This document shows, one piece after another, positions 1-13,441 of a DNA stretch of 64,000 nt (position 1 is the first letter of the stretch; each line of letters opens with the position of its first letter). Source of the stretch: Temnothorax longispinosus. Its lineage: Eukaryota; Arthropoda; Insecta; Hymenoptera; Formicidae. Made by a program: the position numbers and the translations under genes. The notes beneath the pieces are model-generated. The model searched no databases and had not been told where the DNA came from. It saw only the letters and a list, made by a program, of their open reading frames with translations. Location: NCBI RefSeq assembly GCF_030848805.1, contig NC_092369.1:903798-967797 (forward strand), given 5' to 3'.

Positions 1-763
1 CAAGTGCTAAAAAATTTTGTATTTTACAGTTTTTTAACCATGTTCCTGGTTCACATAGAATAAAAGTATATAAAAATTAATAATCTTTTTCGTTTTTTTG
101 TCTCAGATCAAAATTGCGGGCTACATTTTTCCCGCAGATTGGCAACTCGGTTGGCGAGGCGCTCCGATTAGAGATACACCACGGCGCCATTTTGCAATTA
201 TTTTACAATAGAAAAATTTTTTTACTTCCTCAAATAAGCAGTTAAATATTGTAAAAGGTTTAGAAACTTCAACTGCATTATTGTATAACAAAGATTCATA
301 AAGATCTCCTTTTTTTAGCCTCCTAAACCAGAAGCCTATTTTGTAATGATCAAATAGCAAAATGCTGTTGCAGAAAAACAATTGTAAACTATTTTAGATG
401 TAGCTTTCTTCAACATAAAAATATTAATATAAATATATATTTAGTTTCTATCAGCATTGTAGGTAGCAAATTACATATGCTCAAACAGATCTCACGCACG
501 CGGCAACAATAAGTCAAGCTAAGCGTGTCTTGATATGAGCCAACATATCCCATCCCTACGTACGTTTTATTTCAGTCATTTTATTACAATAAATTACTGT
601 TGTTACTCAAAATAACATGTCGTATAATAACGGAAACTTTTCTTTTAACTAATGATACGTCACTTTGATTTAGTTCTCAAGCTGAAGAACATTAATACGA
701 TATTTTGAAACGTTCGAAAATTTCCTTGCCACCTCTTGAATTAGAGAGTTTTCTCTTTTTCTA
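1..763. other. AT-rich intergenic DNA, nothing recognised
   Basis: No open reading frame with protein-like composition, no RNA gene and no clear repeat was seen here. Confidence 0.5.
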
Positions 764-1266
764 CACTGTTGGAAAATTTGTGTTAAATATAACATAAATC
801 ACATGTCCAAAACGGTCCACTCAAATTTTTGTGTTAATTTAATATAATATGAATGTGTTAAGTGCATTGATATTATGTTAAAATATTTCAACAGAAAGGA
901 AATGTAATTCTGATCGTAATTTGAAGTTAATTATGTCTACAATTAACATAACTTTTATGTTGAAGTTGAGATTGTAAGATAAAATCAACACTCTATTTCT
1001 GTAAATTTTTATTCCTACTTCTTTTATAGAGTAAAATCAACATTCTTTTTTTGTAAATTTTAACACATTTATTAAATACGTTCAAATTGTGTTACTTTAA
1101 CATATTTTTCAAGTTATTTTAATTATTTTACATTTTGAATTTGTAAAATTCAATTAACATAGCAGGCATATGTTAAATCTACACACGTATATGTGTTGAT
1201 TATTTTACACAAAAATTTTAACAAGGACTTTTTTTAACACACAGGACCTCTGTTTTCAACAGCGTA
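764..1266. mobile_element. MITE-like AT-rich element with short inverted ends
   Basis: The left end reads CACTGTTGGAAAATTTGTGT and the right end, reverse complemented, begins CGCTGTTGAAAACAGAG. The interior repeats TGTTAA-type words on both strands. No coding potential. The region 52055-52537 has a similar composition with TGTTAA-like words, so the two may be related. The boundaries are approximate and no target duplication was fixed. Confidence 0.35.
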
Positions 1267-2480
1267 TTGTAATGCTTGTTTGATTAAAATAAAGCTTTGG
1301 GAAAAGTACCTACGTCATATAAGAGATATTTTGTGATAACTTTTCTATTTTTTTTTGCTATAAATACATAAACGGAACGCATTGCCAACTTGCCTCTTGT
1401 GCCAACGAGCCCCGCTCTCCCTTACGCGGTGTTCGTCTTCTGCAGCAATGTTTTTACATGTGCATTTGGGCCTATATATCTTGCATTGCTTGGGGAATTT
1501 ATAGCAATGCTCTTGCATCTTTATTAAATGTATCCGTGGCAATATATGCAGCTAATTCCACTGTCATAACGCCACTGTGCATATTATAGTGCTCGAGTGT
1601 TGTCTGCTTTAAAGTATATTTTTCCATCACAATAAGTTGCACATTTTGCACGAAATGTACTGAGAAATTATTGCGAATACTGTTATAAAATTTAAAATAC
1701 GATATTGGATTGTACTTTCTTTCGGGACAAGAATATCGTCCATCAATTTTAATTTTTTAGCAGAGGCACTATAGCTGTCCTCTTTCTGTTCCATCTAATA
1801 TCGATTTTTAGGAGGTGTATATGCTTCTTGGATTTTGATTTTCGAACATTTTCAAATATTCAAAGATATCTATAGAATCTTTTCGGCTGTTTATTGCTGA
1901 TTATTGCTGTTTACTATTCAACTCTAATCAACGCTATTCAACACAATATCGTTTGCTTGTCCGAACAAGAACTGTTGTCAAACCGACCATTTGTGTTTTT
2001 AAGTACAGCTCTGATGATTTGTATTAGTCTAAATGAAGACGAAAGGGATCCTTCACAATAAAGAAAAGACAAGAGAGACTTTTCTTTAGACCTGTGAAAA
2101 TCGGCACAATCCTGGCCGCAGGCCATCTGTCTAGCGAGTATTCAAACATATTCGGCGATAGTTTCGTGTAAATTTTATGTTATTTGCCAGATCGAGTTTA
2201 GCTTCACAAAAATATTTTTAAGACGTACTTTAAAAATATGTAAAAAGGAAAGTCAATTTTTTAACCCATCTATAGGTACCTATATAGATGTCTCCTCTTA
2301 ATTAAATCGCTGGACATAGATAATCAGCACTGTGATATAATTGGTAATGTGGCAAAGAATATTTAAAACCGACCGACAACTCGGGGCTGTTCTGCATCTT
2401 GTATTCAACATTTGCATCGTGACGCTTGCAACGCTTTCGTCATTTGATTGTTTCTTACCGTGAATTAATTACTTACCGAT
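1267..2480. other. Intergenic DNA upstream of otd, nothing recognised
   Basis: Only short, unconvincing reading frames occur here. Distal regulatory DNA for the homeobox gene is possible but nothing in the sequence shows it. Confidence 0.4.
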
Positions 2481-3080
2481 TAGTGTCCCTTAATCCGAAA
2501 CATATGGACAGCGACGTCCGGGAGACAGGAAACAATACGTGTTTCGTCGTCATTCGACATATCGCAGATGTGCACAGACGTAATAAACGTGGCGGCAAAT
2601 AAATTAACAAGTCGCCACCACCGGAGAAGGTGGATCGTCCGCGATGGTGCGAAGGAAGGGAGCGATAGTCGTTCCTGACTTTGTAATCGGAGAGGATAAA
2701 ACGGCGACTTAAGTCAACGGCTAAGAGCGCGACGGAAAGAGCTGCGGAGCGTGTTGCGCATTATTCAGGGTCGAGCCTCTCGACGTTCCTTTTCGCCGTT
2801 CTCAGGTTATCGGGCCGCCGATACATTTTCGGAATTAGGTTGCGAGCCGTGGCTCCTCCGAGAATACTACGGAGTCCTGTTGCACCTTCGTTGGATTATC
2901 CCATGCAGCTGCCAACCGCGTCATTCTTATTTCCATGCCGGACAACACGATCGGCTTGTGTTTGTCTAAAAGCACCAACTATTCTCTCTTTCACGATGCG
3001 AGACGTCTACCTGATAACCGACTCGGTTTTTGTTTACTTTTCTGTAAAAGAAAATAGTCGAAATAGGTAAAATTATTGGT

Positions 3081-3133
<53 letters not shown>

Positions 3134-3208
3134 GAGAAAGAGAGAAACTAACTTTTGTTTGAATAATTCTTGAATATAATTTCAGTTTTATTTCTGTTGT
3201 TTTTTCAG
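2481..3208 (+). promoter_or_regulatory. Probable promoter and 5' UTR of the otd gene
   Basis: Base composition turns GC-richer from about 2500 to 3065, just upstream of the first coding exon. A possible donor (ATAG then GTAAAA, near 3067) and a clear acceptor (TTTTTTCAG ending at 3208) would remove a short intron of about 140 bases holding a GA microsatellite. The transcription start was not located. This is inference from position and splice-like signals. Confidence 0.4.
3085..3146. repeat. (GA)n microsatellite
   Basis: An almost uninterrupted GA repeat lies about 60 bases upstream of the acceptor of the first otd coding exon. Confidence 0.9.
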
Positions 3209-3295
3209 ACAGAACGTATAATTTGGACGTTGAGGACGTCTCTTTAAGGAGACCGCGGCGGGAGGGTGGTCGTGCTGGGGGCCGAGGGGGTGGTG

Positions 3296-6200
3296 ATGTG
3301 GCCGAACAGCCTTGGAGGTACTTCCGGCTGCAGCGGGGGCGCCGGCGCCGCCGATCTCGGTGGCCTCGCCGCCTCCACCACCTCGGCCTCCGAACTCTTT
3401 GGGCCCGCGGCGTTCGGCGCGTCCGCCGCGGGGCCCTATGGCGCTCTCAAGACCGGGCCCTACATGGGTCTAAGCATGCCGATCGATGCATTACACTCCA
3501 CCATCGGTTATCCCGGTTGTACACCCGCCGGTGAGTCCGTCTACTGTGAGTGCCCACCATTTTTTATTAATTTTAACTCAACTGATTCGAAAGAATTTCT
3601 TATCTTTAAATTGCACTGCTTATCAACATATACACAAAGTGCGAAATATTCGACTGCTGTTGTATCTGTCAATTTTTATAAGTATTAATATAATTGTACT
3701 AAAAATTGCGGGAAAATTATTGTAATGAATTATAATGTTGTACTGTAATTGGAGAAAGCACGTTGGTAAATCGCAGAAATGCTAATAATGATATAATACA
3801 AAATTATTCATTAATCGTGTTAATGTAAAAGCTTTTGCATTATGTACCGAAGTTGCTTCCAACTCGTGAAAATATTATTACTCATGCTATTAATTTAGTT
3901 ATTAATAAATGGTTCATTTATTCTATTTATTTTATTAATCGTTATCGATTAGTTATTAAATGTAGTTGACCTGTACACCGTAACGTATAAGATAACGCAG
4001 TGAAATTTATTAATTTGCTATATATTGTTGATATCATGCCGCGCGAAATAATGCAATCGTAAATTAAAGATTATAAAAAAGAATTTTTTCTCGAATATCA
4101 ATTACTTATTATTTTCGAAAAAAGCGATTTTTTAATTTTTTTTTAATCTGTAGAAACACATTACGATACATGAATATAAGTATCGATATTGATGTCGTTC
4201 ATAAATATTTAAGAGAAAAATCATAAATAAAAAACTAATCAAAAAAAATCCCATAATATTTACTGACATTAGGAATTCTGTATTAAAGGCAATCCAAGAA
4301 AGCAACGGCGGGAAAGAACGACATTCACACGATCGCAATTGGATGTATTGGAAGGGCTTTTTTCAAGAACAAAATACCCTGACATTTTTATGCGTGAGGA
4401 AGTGGCTATGAAAATCAATTTACCGGAATCGAGAGTGCAGGTGAGTCATTGACAACAATCCAATAATATTTCTCACAAATTGTTTTATAACTATCGTACG
4501 TATATCGTAAAAATCATAAAAAATAGTGTAATAATTCATCATTATTATTCGTAATATTTAAATTACTACATCAAGAAATACTAGGAAAGTACGGAACTTT
4601 AAGCGCGTAAAATATCTTCGCAAATATTTTCGTATTGCAGTAAAAAAATTCGACGTGTTTCTCCCCACGAAGGGCGCGAGGGTGTCTGATTACCGAGGGG
4701 GTTCGCACTATCGGCACGCAGACAGTGCCGGACAACATATCATCGATTCTTTCTCATATGTCCTTCGTTGAAGTTAACTAAATTAATCGTTCGCCTTATA
4801 CAAATGCCCACATATTCTTCGGACAAACATCTTAGTATCGCAATTACGATGAAAGAGAAATTTATAATAGGATTCAATTTGAAATTTTACACGCACGTTT
4901 ATGACGCGAAGTTCCGTTCGATACAAATTGCGAATGTAACATATGTTGTGAAGTGTTAACAATACACGAAGCGCGTTATAACGTTATTCAATATATAACC
5001 ACATAAAATCTTAGTAACAAAGGGAAATCGAACAAAAATTGCAATTGTGCAATTAAAGCGCAATTGAAATTTTGCGCGCAATTCTTTATGACGGGTATAA
5101 ATAAAACGAAAGCATAAAAAAGTATTAAAAGCACCAAACGTTTAGGTTCTCTCGGATTCTTTTTGATGATTCAAAAAGGATGAAATTCATTCACCCTGGC
5201 CATATAAAATCGTAAACGACGCTCCCCTCACTGATATTCTTGCTCAATAGCAGAAAGTTGAAAGAATTTTTCTGTGCCACAATACCGCGAAAACCTACAT
5301 GAAGGATGACATTTTCGGAATCAACATTTTGGCATTGCTCGGCTGACACCGTGCCATTTGCTCGTGCCGAGTTCGATGTCCACGGGGCCCCGAAAAACGT
5401 GTTCGCGCATATTCCATTCTCATCAAGACCGGAAAGGACGCATCGCATCCGCAATTGCCGTCCAACACACCTGGCTACGGCCGTGTAAACGGGATGAATG
5501 GGCCCGGCATGGGCCATAGTCTTCCGCACGTTCGTCGGACGACTGCAAAACCGGAGATTGCTCTGTTCATCGACGTTCTCTGACCCTCGCATGACTTCTC
5601 GAACACAGACGGTTTTCGTTCTATTGTAGCTTCGCTACAGCTAAGTTTCCTCCATAATCAATACTATTATGTCACTTCAGATTGTATAGTTTAAAATTAA
5701 TTTTTTATAAAAGACCATTATATTTAGCAAAACAAATCAACCTCATACTAGGTTCTTTAATATCACAACATTTACCAATTAATCAATGAATCAGTGATTG
5801 ATAAATTACACCGTCTCAAGGAAAAAGGGGGAATCGGATTATATACTAATCTTATTATTTACATTTGCCACTGAAATAAAGAAAAATTGACATCTAATGT
5901 AAGTGTGCTATTATGGAATTTTTATGATAGACGATTGGTGTATTTTGTCAGTCGAGTCGCATAAAATACTTTCGCGACGTTCTATCAAAAGCAAAGGACT
6001 CGTGTTATGGCGGTGCGTATACTAGACTTCTTCGGCGGAAGAATGCGAGCTGTTAGTATTGCCCCCTCAGAAAATCCGTAGAAACCCAAGCTTATACCTC
6101 TCCGCTTCTAACATCGATCGCGAGAGGCTTCTCCAAGTTCTACTCTCTCCTCCTGTCGCATTTCTCCCTCTACTTCTTTCCACTCGCTTCGTCCCTCCCT

Positions 6201-8330
6201 ACATCCCCTTATCGTCCCAATGTACCACTTCTAAGGGCAAACAAGAGGCATCGCACCGTTCTTCACGTATCCATACGTCGTACAACAATTAAATCGAATT
6301 CGCGAATTATATTTCCGAGTCTTAATTCAAAGACATCTTTTTTGACTGCAGGCAACGAGCAAATATATTGCAACATCTGCTAGTAACATAAACGTGTTTG
6401 ACGATGTCCGTCAATGTAATCAATATCATTCGTGCGCCGACGAAGAGAAGAACGCTTTTTAGTCCGCAAGTATAATTAGCAGCTTCATTACAAGGTGTTC
6501 GCGCAAAACCAGTGGACACTTTGAACGCAAACCGGAACGCGAGCCCGTTGGTACGCGAAATCGGCTTATTCTATTCAGAGAAGTTGCTCGGTGTGTGGGA
6601 CGACCTATATTCCGATCGGTTTTCGTAATTCTGTTGCATTAACGGCAGTCTGGTAGCGAGCGTGTCCGATATATGCGTGGCGCGTTTTCGTTCGCGCTGC
6701 TGCAGTCAGCTTGATTGGTAATTGATAGTCGTGCCAGTCCGGCATTCCCTTATAATTGGCTATTACGCCAGCTTTGCGAGAGCTCCCGCGCGGCTCTTTG
6801 GATTCGTTCTGAATCACATTTGTGTTACGCATCGTTGAAACGTTGGAAAATATCAACTTGATTCATTTTGCGCGACAGATGCGCGACTTACTATTTTTTT
6901 TTTTTTTTTCATGGTAATGCAGCCGCGGTAGGGATGTCTGATTAATCGCGTCTGTAATCGCGTAATACCGCGGATAATTTCACGTGTGTTTACAGGTATG
7001 GTTTAAAAATCGGAGAGCCAAATGTCGACAGCAACAGAAGCAGCAACAGCAGCAACAAGATAAGGCGCCGAGATCGAAAAAGCCCTCGGGGAGCCCGGCT
7101 AATAATCCACCCCCTGGAAAAAGTCCTTCAATTACCACCCCGCCTACACCCGCCGCCGCGGTACCTGCTACTACGCCCTTGTAAGTATCACTTATCTTAA
7201 TGAGCTCTTATCTTTAGCGCACGCCCGTAATCGCGCTAACGACTTTTATCTCGAACGGTGACGTCTCAGTCTTTTAACGTGTCTGTGCGAGATAATCAGC
7301 AACTTAATTAGTATTCTAATTGCGACTACACGCGATAGATGTTATCGAGATATCTACGTATATATTGCGCGAGATACGCTTCCTTACGTTCGGACTTTGA
7401 ATGCATAAAGTCTAATTGCGGCGCGATTGCTGCAAAAATTAGGTGTTTGTATATGTTTGCTATAATTGCATTTCTGTATTCAGGAGTGGCGGTACGGGCG
7501 GCTCAGCGGCAAGTTCGCCGGCGCTTTTAAGGGACTCGCCGCAATATAAGCCCGCGGGAAACGCTAGTTTGCTGTTAGCAGCTAGCACGACTCCACCGAG
7601 CGTAAGTGGATGGATTATAGCAGTACTTTCGACGCATATAATGTTTACTCGCATATAATAGGTCGGTTTATATTCTAACATTTTACGTTCTTTCGCGAGA
7701 AATTATATTTTAAAGAATTATTAATTACCTTTTGTATAATGGAATATTTATTATTATCGTTATTATATGCTCATAAAATTCTGTTCTTCAATAGTTAGGT
7801 GGCACAGTGTACAGCAGCGGTGGTGGTAGCAGTAGCATCTGGAGTCCAGCAGTAACGGAAAGCGGTGGTGCATTTCCGGGTGATCATCAAAGATTAACGT
7901 GGACGACAACCCCTTCCCAGCAGCAGTGCTATCAAAATTATTCTTACTATACCAATATGGATTACCTCTCGCCCGCCTCGCATCAGTTAAACATGGTAGG
8001 TAAAATAACGTTCTCTTTCTCTAAGTTTTTTGCATAAACATACGTAACAATATCAGTTGTATCCCAGACAGTATCATGTCTAAAATCGAGACATAAGGTG
8101 TCTTAAAGATGTCCCCATTTTAAACATGCGTGCTGTCTGGGATGCCACTAAAATGCGTGTGCAGTGAAAAAATAAAGAACAGCAACTAGAACTAAAAATA
8201 AGTAAAAGCACTATTATCGGATTGTCAGGATAATGGAGGTAGCAGCCTTGATAATTCTTGGAGCAAAACGAGAGACGAAGGTACTTCATCTTGGTTTTAC
8301 AATAGCGCCGGATGGGGCGATCGTAAGTGA
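3296..8330 (+). CDS. otd: Orthodenticle/Otx-type homeodomain transcription factor
   Basis: Six coding exons: 3296-3530, 4289-4440, 6996-7180, 7484-7601, 7795-7995 and 8229-8330, about 330 residues. The start is the first ATG after an in-frame stop at 3245. A conserved Otx-like stretch (DALHSTIGYP) precedes a 60-residue homeodomain at about residues 84-143, with Lys at homeodomain position 50 (VWFKNRRAKC), the mark of Bicoid/Otx specificity for TAATCC-type sites. A Gln run follows, then Ser/Pro/Gly-rich and Tyr-rich tails (NYSYYTNMDYLSP). The intron between homeodomain residues 46 and 47 is typical of paired-class genes. Family role: nuclear regulator of head, brain and eye patterning. The last exon ends WGDRK and stop, but the bases around the stop also look like a splice donor, so a longer C-terminus is possible. 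Whether this is otd1 or otd2 was not settled. Confidence 0.93.
3531..4288 (+). other. otd intron 1
   Basis: AT-rich intron with no other feature seen. Confidence 0.7.
4289..4440 (+). CDS. otd: otd exon 2: N-terminal three quarters of the homeodomain
   Basis: Begins in phase after AAAG and encodes the basic N-terminal arm, helices 1 and 2 and the start of helix 3, ending LPESRVQ at GTGAGT. The family motif TRSQLDVLE is visible. The acceptor has a poor pyrimidine tract. Confidence 0.93.
4441..6995 (+). other. otd intron 2 (2.5 kb), splitting the homeodomain
   Basis: GC-richer patches at about 5190-5620, 6050-6250 and 6530-6860 stand out from the AT-rich background. None reads convincingly as an exon. 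In such genes large introns often hold enhancers, but no specific site is claimed here. Confidence 0.5.
6996..7180 (+). CDS. otd: otd exon 3: recognition helix and poly-Gln segment
   Basis: Starts after TTTACAG and opens with VWFKNRRAKCR, the DNA-recognition helix with Lys50. A Gln-rich run with mixed CAG/CAA codons follows, then a Lys/Pro/Ser-rich linker. Ends at GTAAGT. Confidence 0.94.
8061..8143. mobile_element. Short MITE in the last otd intron
   Basis: Perfect 11-base inverted ends, ATCCCAGACAG and CTGTCTGGGAT, enclose about 60 bases with further internal GACAT/ATGTC symmetry. It lies between otd exons 5 and 6, about 85 bases upstream of the last acceptor. Confidence 0.55.
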
Positions 8331-8795
8331 ACCTACAAGGATCGAAGAACGAAACCCGAGTACATATCATCGACAATAGTGAAGTTATACGGCTTGAATC
8401 GAAGTTTATTGTAACGCGATGCCAAATAAAACGAGCAAGTTTTTCTCGTTTTGTCGATAAATGTCGATACAGACTAAACATATCTTTAATAAACTCGGCC
8501 AGCATTCGAACACTGTGGAATGTACAGGCCGATCGAGAGTGCCATACGTATCTTTCTGCATTTATTGATACAGTATAGTTTAAATATTTTAAATAAAACG
8601 GGATGTCCTATACATATCTAATTTTATTATCTATAAGTAGAATATTTTCTTTACTATTAAAATCTTTAGAAAATTTTCTACAAAAAATTATGTTATTTTG
8701 CAGGAAGCATTATTATTTGCATCCTTACTATTGCGTTGTTTAGCATTAATGTCTACAGGAGATACTTTATATTTTACATGAAAAAATATATACAT
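8331..8795 (+). other. Probable otd 3' UTR
   Basis: Follows the otd stop codon. An AATAAA at 8592-8597 is a candidate polyadenylation signal. Confidence 0.45.
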
Positions 8796-9464
8796 ATAAG
8801 GTAACTCTGGTATTTACGCCGCGCGGGGACTTACGCCGCAGAAGTCAGAAAAAATAGAAGGAATAGAGATACTTGCTCGCAATCACACTGTTTTGTGCCT
8901 TTATGCCATATTAGTATTGTGTTGTAATTTCAGTTCTTTACTGTTAATATTAACGAAACCGTCGTGAGTTAAATCGATTTCCGTAGTAAGTAGCGCGATC
9001 ATATATTACGACCTACGTAAAATGATTACTGTAGAGAATGTAAAAGGTTTAATAGTTATTTCATGATACATAAGTATAGAGGGATAGTGTAGAAAGGATG
9101 GAATACAGCAAAATTCAAGTGCATAGCTCTTATATTCTTTGTATAGCTTGATATCTTGTATATCCCTTCTGTTTAGGATATACGGCATTTTAGCATGCGG
9201 GATTTATACCATAGTACAGACGCTCTGTAAAAATCGAAATCTCCTATGTGTTCCTTAGGTCGTAATGATCGTATACCAATAACCTTTAATGTATCTATCG
9301 TTCTTCTATTTTCTTTTAAAAATTTTTTAGTTTTATAATTTGTTTATCATTCTTACATCTTAATAAACTTCTTACATACATTTTATAACTTAAAATGATA
9401 GTGTTCCGCCAATATAGATTAACAATAATAAGAGGTTTTATTTCGACTCAATTGGCTATTATAT

Positions 9465-9584
<120 letters not shown>

Positions 9585-9591
9585 GTTGACA

Positions 9592-9650
9592 CAAACGTTA
9601 CGACGTTTCGATCCTTGGTTTGGATCCTTATCAAGCAATCTACAAAGCAA
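9592..9650. repeat. GTTTCG...TCAAG hairpin motif, dispersed repeat end
   Basis: Contains ACGTTTCGATCC, a short inverted segment and GGATCCTTATCAAG. A related block at 59403-59442 reads GTTTCGGTCC ... GGACCCTCTTCAAG. This style of motif is familiar from insect dispersed repeats, possibly Penelope-like element termini, but the family assignment is a guess. Confidence 0.3.
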
Positions 9651-9977
9651 TTTGGTCTAAGGTCATAATTTTATAACTTATTATGACATTTTATTTCCTA
9701 TTTATAAACATTATTTGTAATTTTTTATAAGGCATATATTTCACCCATGAATGTCATATATCCCACCTCTATGGGATATATGGCAAAAATGCAAGAATTT
9801 CTAAAAGTTTTTTTATATTAAATACAAAGAATGAATATTTCATATTTCTATTTTTTTATAGTAGTAGACAGTATACAGTTTTTATTGGTATAATTCATTT
9901 GCCTTAAACATAGTAAATAATACTCGATAAATTAAGTTTTTCTTAGCTGCGGCGTATATACCCCGGAGTTACCTTAT

Positions 9978-12900
9978 CTACTATTAAATATATTCCGAAT
10001 AAAATACTTTATAAAGTAAAGAATATCTTATATTACTTTTTAATAGTCTTACCATGATATTTTTATACACAGAATGACAAAACGAATCAACTTATGTTTA
10101 AAAAACTTATTTTCATCTCTAAAGAGCCTTTATATATTTTTTAAGCGTCTTCATTTATAAAAATTATATTCATATTACGCAACGTATGCCATAAAACTTT
10201 CATTAGATTTGTTTTATTCTAACGTGCATTACATTTTAGAAACATTTCAGATAGTAAAGTTTAGATAGGACATCCTGTGGCGTAATTGTTTTTCTGTTGT
10301 CGGCACATGCGTTCATGTAATATTCTTTGAGATATTTTGACCCGCGCGAGCTTTGTGAAATGTGTTGCGATGTACACGAAGTAATTTTAACTACTATTAT
10401 AATCTGTTTTATTTCTTATCTCTCTCGGAACCCAAATTATTAAATAATATAATTGTTTAATATTAGAAATACGTAAAGATCTCAAATCGATGGTAATAGT
10501 GGTATTTTAAAAAGATGTTTCGTATTTTGATAGTTGTTTCAAAATTTTTTGATAGAGCAAAATTAATTAATATCAACTAGTCATGTTAATAAAATAAAGA
10601 TTGAGAAATTAACACAGTGTGAAATAAAGAATCGCCATAAAGAACGAGTGTAATATAATTATGCCCTTTCTTTTTTCATAAATCATTACTTTATCCATTA
10701 TGATGATCTTATAATGATCTTAATATCATATAATGATGTTAATAAGTTATTCGAGAGTAATGATTTTAATAGTTTAAGTAAATCTTTTATTGTCGCGAAT
10801 GACGACTTTTTAACGGTATATTATAATCGTTTCATGTGATCTCCGGGATAAATAACTATATTGTGTACATAATATAAATACTTTTACGATATTAAAAAAA
10901 ATTATCTTAAATTCACACACGTTAAAAAAGATAATGGAATACATTCAAACAATTTAGTTCTCAGTATAACAAAAAAATTTTTAAGAAGAAGTATGCGTAT
11001 GTCTAGGTATATACCGCATATGTACCATGTACATAAATTATATATAAAAGCATATATATATAGTGCAAGTTTCTCTATGTACATATGTATCATTCTTTCG
11101 TGTAGAAATACACTACCTGAATATCGAAATGAACTCGCGTTATGACATCGAAGTTGTTGATCATCTTCTTTTTAGACTTATTTCGTATAAAAAAAAATAT
11201 TTTACCTTTTATAAATTTAATAAATAGCACACACCGTCCCGCTGTCAGAAAATTCGCATTGAATTGTATCTCATACAATATTATCTTTGTATACAAAAAG
11301 GATAAGAATATAAAAAAAAGACGTTTAAAGTAATACTCATCGTTAATTTCTCGATTATAAACAGATTTTCTCGCAAAAACTCATTAACAAAATCTCATTT
11401 TACATGTTTAAATTTATTATTTTGCGCCCGGCTTTGCATCACGAATCCCGCCATATTTTGTATTTGTTATCTCTGAACAATCAAGTATTGTAATGTATAA
11501 GCGATTTTTTCCAAATTAATATTCCATTGAAAATATATCATTCTTTATTACGATTATCCTTCTTTTTAACACGCAATGTACAATAAGTTACAAGCGATTT
11601 CTGTCATATCTTATATGCTATTCAAACTTTTGGATCAGTCGGTTAAATTTTTGTAAATTCTGTATGGATAAATCTACCCATATTATCTGCGCGTGCGAAA
11701 AATGTTTCAAATTCAACCGGACAATTTGCGTATCACTTTTGGTAAAAAACTTTTATTATCAATCAATATTGTCAACATTTTGGAAAAAGAGATCATTGAC
11801 AACGGAACTTTACAAAAAGAAATAAAAAATCTAAACTAAATGTCGATTGTTCTCTAAACAGACGTGGTGAACGATCATTGATTGATTATAAGATAGAAAA
11901 AAAATAAAGATCTATATGTAAAATAAAAAAAATGGTTTAAGATCTATAGGAATAAGTATGTGACTGTTTAGATTGTTATTATAAATATTATCAGTACTTA
12001 TAAAATGATTGACACGGAAAACAACGACGTACATGTCTCAAGATGTATGAAGATAATATAACAAATTTAAATTGTATGTTCTCATTTCCTCCCATCTACA
12101 ACTTTTTGTTTAAAATTTTCGTTATTCTATCAAAGTTTTTAAATGTTAAACATTATCTATATTCATATAAAATATTTTATTTTAGTAAGACTATAATATA
12201 TCCTGTTCTTATTGCAAAAGTTACGTTTCTATTGCATCATGTAGATTATTGTAGATATAAAATGCAATTTATATTATCATTTATACCTATAATAATTTAG
12301 GTTTTTCAGAGTTTTATATAGAGAATTATCAGTTTTAAAATTATTACATTATTTTCAAAACTTTTAAACAATATTGTGTCAGAAGTTTCGTATTTATGAG
12401 ACTGCATGTCTATGTCTAACGCTAAATATTTTTAAAAATTTTGTATTTTTATTAGTTTCATATTTATATGCATATCTACTGTTAAATTAAATTTTATGTA
12501 TATGTAGTGTACACTTAAAGCTATAAAATTTCTAAGTCTTTCTTTCATATAAACCATCTCGCAACTTTCTCGTCTTGAAGCCCAGGCAATCACTAATATT
12601 TGTAATAATAAGAATAAACTAGGTACAAAAATAAAAGATACATATAGAAAGTCATTTTCTAAAATATACATTTCACTTGCGATTTTTCTAGTTATATTAA
12701 CTTTTTTATTTTTACATTTTAATATTGATGAACCTTACAATTGCATTATCGAAATAATGTTGTGTAAATAATATTATTTTTTCTTAAAAAGAAAAATATA
12801 TTATTTAATTTCAGAAATTATTTGATATTTAAACAATATAAAATATTATACCACAATTAATCCATTTCGAGCTCAATTTTTCGTGCAATTATATTCCTGG

Positions 12901-13440
12901 TAATTTGAAATATATCAAAAAATTATAGTTTAACAATACAAATGTAAAATACGGAGTAATATGCTAGAATATTTCAATTATAATTTTTGCAAGTTACATT
13001 TATTGTTAGCCTGATATTTCGTAGGTAGGTAGAGGAGATTACGGCTATCTGTCCATCCACAATTTACGCTTTTTCAAAGTTTATTGAAAAACTAATAAAA
13101 ATCTTTGACTGAACATTTTAAAGAGATAAATTTTTTAAGTAAGAGAAAGTCGAGCGTAGACAGATGGCCCCATATGCGGGGCTATATGTATACGGGCCAT
13201 TCCGCGTGAACCGGATCAGTCACCTCTCAGAAATGAATCAAATTTTGCATATCGGTAGTTTCTGACGAGATAAAATATGGTGTCAAATATATTTTTTTTA
13301 ATTGCAAATTTTTTCGATTTATGAATAATGGAAAATTTACTGACTTTTTAATTAATAATTGCATAACTTTTTTCCTTTAAGTGCAATACAAAAATTTTTT
13401 AAATAAAAGTTGTCACAAAAGGACTATATTTTATGATGAA
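9978..13440. other. AT-rich gene-free stretch
   Basis: Very AT-rich with many stops in all frames. No RNA gene, convincing exon or long inverted repeat was seen. It separates otd from the Helitron pair. Confidence 0.5.
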
Positions 13441-13441
13441 A

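Noticed and set aside
5191..5592. 133-codon - strand frame in otd intron 2
   Set aside because: No recognised domain, low-complexity-free but ordinary composition, no splice or promoter support; it is probably a chance frame in a GC-richer patch.
7460..7681. - strand frame opposite otd exon 4
   Set aside because: A shadow of the Otd coding exon, with no independent signal.
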